Shown here: positions 30,602 through 33,060 of the stretch, piece after piece
How the letters are laid out: every line of letters starts with the position of its first letter
How positions within the stretch are numbered: position 1 is the stretch's first letter
Source of the DNA: JBQTIY01 sp052387675
GTDB lineage: Bacteria; Planctomycetota; B15-G4
Reading direction: 5' to 3'
Assembly (NCBI GenBank): GCA_052387675.1
Contig: JBQTIY010000021.1
Coordinates: forward strand, 1 to 33,060
Length of the DNA: 33,060 nucleotides
Notes under the pieces: model-generated
Database searches by the model: none
The model's input: the letters and a program-made list of their open reading frames with translations, nothing else
What the model was told of the DNA's origin: nothing
Made by a program: the position numbers and the translations under genes

Positions 30602-32926
30602 ATGGCGGGCTCGACGCTCGTCGTCCCTGTGCGCGGCATGACCTGCGGCGGCTGCGCGGCGACCATCGAGCGCGGCCTGCAGACGCTGCCGGGCGTGGAA
30701 TCCGCTTCGGTGAGTTTCGCCACGCGCACGGCCAGCGTGCAGGGCGCGGTGTCCGAGGCCATCGTGCTGGAGCGCATTGCCAGCCTGGGCTACGAAGGCG
30801 TGGCGAGCGCAGCGGGACACAGTGAGGGACACGGTTCACGTCTCGGCTTCGGCCCTGGAGCGAGCCACGCCGCCGAAGACATGGCGCGGCCGGCACTGCT
30901 GCGCGCGCTGTGGGCCGCCGGACTCGCCGGCGCCGCCCTGCTCACGGCCTCGCCTTGGCCGTGGCTGGCCGCCGCGCTCGATTTCGCCACACTCTTCGGG
31001 CCCGGCCTCGGGCTGCTCCGCGCGGCCCGGCGCCAGGCGCTCGCCGGCCGCGCCGCGATGGACGCGCTCGTCGCACTCGGTGCGCTTTCGGCCCTCGGCC
31101 TGTCGATCTGGCTGCAGACCGGCGCGGCGGGACACGGCGCGCACGCCAGCATGTTCGGCATGGCCAGCATGATCTTGTCCTTCGTGCTGGCAGGCCGCGC
31201 ACTCGAGGAGCGCGCGCGCCTCGCTGCGGCCGCAGCCTTCCGCGCACTCGGAGCCAAGGCGCCACAGCAAGCGCGCGTCTTGGTTGACGGCGTCGAGGCG
31301 CGCGTGCCCGCCGAGACCGTGGCCGTCGGCGACCTCTTGCTCGTGGGCGCCGGCGAGGCGGCACCGGCCGATGGCGAAGTCGTGAGCGGCAGTTCGAGCT
31401 TCGACGAGTCGCTGCTCACCGGCGAGGCCATGCCGATCTATCGCGGCCCCGGGCAGCGCGTGGCGGGCGGTTCGCTCAACGTGGGGGGCGCGCTCGTCAC
31501 GCTGCGCGCCGTTGCCGCCGGCAGCGACTCCACGCTGGCGCGGCTGCTCGCACTCGTGCGCCAAGCCGAGGCCAGCAAGCCGCCGGTACAGCGCCTCGCC
31601 GACCGCGTCGCGCGCGTCTTCACGCCGGCCGTGCTGCTGCTCTCGCTGGCCGTGCTCGCCTTCGGCGCCGGGCCGCTCGAAGCTCGCGCGCTCGCCGCAG
31701 TGGCCGTGCTCGTCGTGGCCTGCCCTTGCGCGCTGGGTCTCGCCACGCCCGCGGCCGTGCAGGTGGCCACCGGCCGGGCCGCGCAGCTCGGCATCTTGGT
31801 GCGCGATGCCTCGGCGCTGGAAGCTGCCGCCGGCATCGACACGCTCCTGCTCGACAAGACCGGCACGCTGACCGTTGGCGAACCGCTCGTGGAAGGTCTC
31901 GCCGCGGCGGATGCGAGCGGGCGCTTTCACGAGCTGCCGCGTTCGGAGCACCGCTGGTCCCTGCCGACGGGGCACGATCTCGCCGTGCGCGCGGAGCGTG
32001 CTCAGCCATCCGCGGCCGTTTCCGCCGAGCTGTTGGCTGGCGCGCGCGACGCCCTGGCGGCTGGCGCGGCCGTCGAGCTGGCTTCGGGCCATCCTTTGGC
32101 CTCGGCGATTCGGCAGGAGCTCTCGCGCTCGCAGCTCCAGCCGCCGGCGCTGCAGGATGGCAGCCTGCAAGCCGCGGCGGGCGGTGTGTCCGGCCGACTC
32201 GCCGACGGCACTGCCGTGCTCATCGGCTCGCCGGCCTTTCTCGGTAGTCGCGGCGTCGATCTCGCCGCCGCGCAGGCTGTCGTGACGGCCTTCGCCGCGC
32301 GCGGCTGGTCGCTGGCTCTCGTCGCGCTCGACGGCCAAGCGCGCCTCGTGCTCGGCTTGGCCGACCGCATCCGCCCCAGCAGCCCGCGCGCCGTGCGCGT
32401 GCTGCACGCCATGGGCCTGCGCACGATCATGACCACCGGCGATCACCCTGCCTCGGCCGAGTCCATCGCGGCCCTGGCCGGTGTTTCGGAAGTCCACGCC
32501 GACGAGTCCCCGGCCGGCAAGACCGAGCGCGTGCGCGCGCTGCAAGCTCAGGGCCATCGCGTGGGCATGGTCGGTGACGGCAGCAACGACGCGGCGGCAC
32601 TAGCAGCAGCCGATGTCGGCATCGCGGTGGGCTCAGCCACCGAGATTGCGCGCGGCAGCGCGCCGATCGTGCTCGTGCATGGCGACCTGGCGCGCGCCAC
32701 CACCGCTATCGAGCTCTCCCGCGCGACGCTGCGCGCGATTCGCCAGAACCTCGTACTCGCCTTCGCCTACAACCTCGTGGCGCTGCCGGCCGCGGCGCTC
32801 GGCCACATTCACCCGCCCTACGCCGCCGCGGCGATGGCCGTCAGCTCGCTGCTCGTCGTGGGGAACGCGCTCCGGCTGCGTGGCTTCCGGCCGCGAATGG
32901 AGACCGGTTTCGGGCTGGAGAGTTAG
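30602..32926 (+). CDS. copA: Copper-type P1B heavy-metal-translocating ATPase
   Basis: The product is 774 aa. The N-terminal heavy-metal domain has MTCGGC (Cys15, Cys18). Two pairs of membrane segments precede the actuator motif (SSFDESLLTGEAMP). The transport motif is CPC (Cys374-Pro-Cys376), the phosphorylation site is Asp418 in DKTGTLT, the nucleotide-binding His-Pro is in ELASGHPLAS, and the hinge GDGSNDAAAL is a small variant of GDGxNDAPAL. The last two membrane helices contain YN (AYNLVALP) and MAVSSLLVVGNALRLRG, the M-x-x-S-S pattern of Cu(I) pumps (P1B-1). A polar insert of about 30 residues (LPRSEHRWSLPTGHD) follows the phosphorylation motif. It probably exports Cu(I) from the cytoplasm. 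The stop is TAG. Specificity is inferred from motifs. Confidence 0.95.
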   Translation: MAGSTLVVPVRGMTCGGCAATIERGLQTLPGVESASVSFATRTASVQGAVSEAIVLERIASLGYEGVASAAGHSEGHGSRLGFGPGASHAAEDMARPALLRALWAAGLAGAALLTASPWPWLAAALDFATLFGPGLGLLRAARRQALAGRAAMDALVALGALSALGLSIWLQTGAAGHGAHASMFGMASMILSFVLAGRALEERARLAAAAAFRALGAKAPQQARVLVDGVEARVPAETVAVGDLLLVGAGEAAPADGEVVSGSSSFDESLLTGEAMPIYRGPGQRVAGGSLNVGGALVTLRAVAAGSDSTLARLLALVRQAEASKPPVQRLADRVARVFTPAVLLLSLAVLAFGAGPLEARALAAVAVLVVACPCALGLATPAAVQVATGRAAQLGILVRDASALEAAAGIDTLLLDKTGTLTVGEPLVEGLAAADASGRFHELPRSEHRWSLPTGHDLAVRAERAQPSAAVSAELLAGARDALAAGAAVELASGHPLASAIRQELSRSQLQPPALQDGSLQAAAGGVSGRLADGTAVLIGSPAFLGSRGVDLAAAQAVVTAFAARGWSLALVALDGQARLVLGLADRIRPSSPRAVRVLHAMGLRTIMTTGDHPASAESIAALAGVSEVHADESPAGKTERVRALQAQGHRVGMVGDGSNDAAALAAADVGIAVGSATEIARGSAPIVLVHGDLARATTAIELSRATLRAIRQNLVLAFAYNLVALPAAALGHIHPPYAAAAMAVSSLLVVGNALRLRGFRPRMETGFGLES

Positions 32927-32950
32927 CGGGCGAAGCGTGCTCAGTGCGCC

Positions 32951-33050
32951 CGCGGCGGGGGCTCGGCGGTGCCGCTCAGACACCTCGCCGACTCGGCCGA
33001 TGCGGCCGAGAGGTCGGCTCGGAACTCGCGGCACACCGACCCCCGCCGCG
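32951..33050 (+). other. Long nested imperfect inverted repeat downstream of copA
   Basis: The outer arms at 32951-32975 and 33028-33050 pair almost completely (CGCGGCGGGGG against CCCCCGCCGCG, then TGCCGC against GCGGCA, with small bulges). An inner stem pairs CTCGGCCG with CGGCCGAG around a 3-base loop near 32992-33010. The whole could fold into one roughly 100-nt hairpin starting 25 nt after the copA stop. It could be a terminator, an mRNA 3' stabiliser or the start of a repeat family; nothing in it is convincingly coding. The window ends at 33060. Confidence 0.5.
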
Positions 33051-33060
33051 TCGCACCTCG

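Noticed and set aside
30836..32557. A 573-codon minus-strand frame opposite copA
   Set aside because: Pure antisense reflection of a well-defined P-type ATPase.
1..33060. CRISPR arrays, tRNA or rRNA genes, insertion sequences, prophage
   Set aside because: No regularly spaced direct repeats, cloverleaf-like segments, transposase or integrase motifs, or terminal inverted repeats flanking a coding block were found by reading.

Overview
This GC-rich window reads like the chromosome of a free-living bacterium, most likely a member of the Planctomycetota or a close relative. That placement is inferred from gene content: a Ser/Thr kinase fused to WD40 repeats, secreted proteins with a C-terminal domain I associate with planctomycete exoproteins, large secreted glycan-active enzymes, and a CdsA with a non-canonical signature. 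No 16S gene is present to confirm it. I see no tRNA, rRNA, CRISPR array, integrase or insertion sequence. Coding density is very high and no gene-free stretch exceeds about 300 bases.

Left part (1-7572, mostly +). The 3' end of a 3-oxoacid CoA-transferase B subunit is interrupted by an in-frame amber codon. It is followed by a secreted protein and a membrane Ser/Thr kinase with WD40 repeats. yceH (-) faces the kinase and diverges, from a palindromic promoter-like element, from a sulfotransferase-like gene (+). That gene is coupled to a class IV aminotransferase homologue whose Schiff-base lysine position is histidine.

Middle (7578-13048). A three-gene minus-strand operon encodes a divergent ECF-like sigma factor, a soluble zinc-finger/repeat protein (candidate anti-sigma factor) and a small secreted protein. 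Divergent from it is an ATP-grasp ligase with a repetitive charged tail, followed by a Trp-rich exported protein.

Minus-strand block (13087-26979). Read in transcription order: secreted GH2 lipoprotein, small lipoprotein, membrane-anchored sulfatase-fold enzyme with Thr at the nucleophile position, purA, uppS, cdsA, phoH, ybeY, lptF-like, lptG-like, rpmB. From purA to lptG nearly every junction is a 1-4 nt stop/start overlap. This suggests one translationally coupled unit for purine, lipid-carrier, phospholipid, ribosome-maturation and LPS-export functions.

Right part (26978-33060, +). An exo-rhamnogalacturonan-lyase-like secreted protein starts in the same CATG as the divergent GH2 gene, giving a glycan-degradation pair. 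Then come a membrane-anchored unknown protein and a copper-type P1B ATPase, which is followed by a long nested inverted repeat at the window edge.

The most interesting items are the lysine-less aminotransferase/sulfotransferase pair, the amber-interrupted CoA transferase, the recurrent -10-like hexamers 6-8 nt upstream of start codons (leaderless-type promoters, one a palindromic divergent pair), and the Thr-type sulfatase next to the glycan locus.
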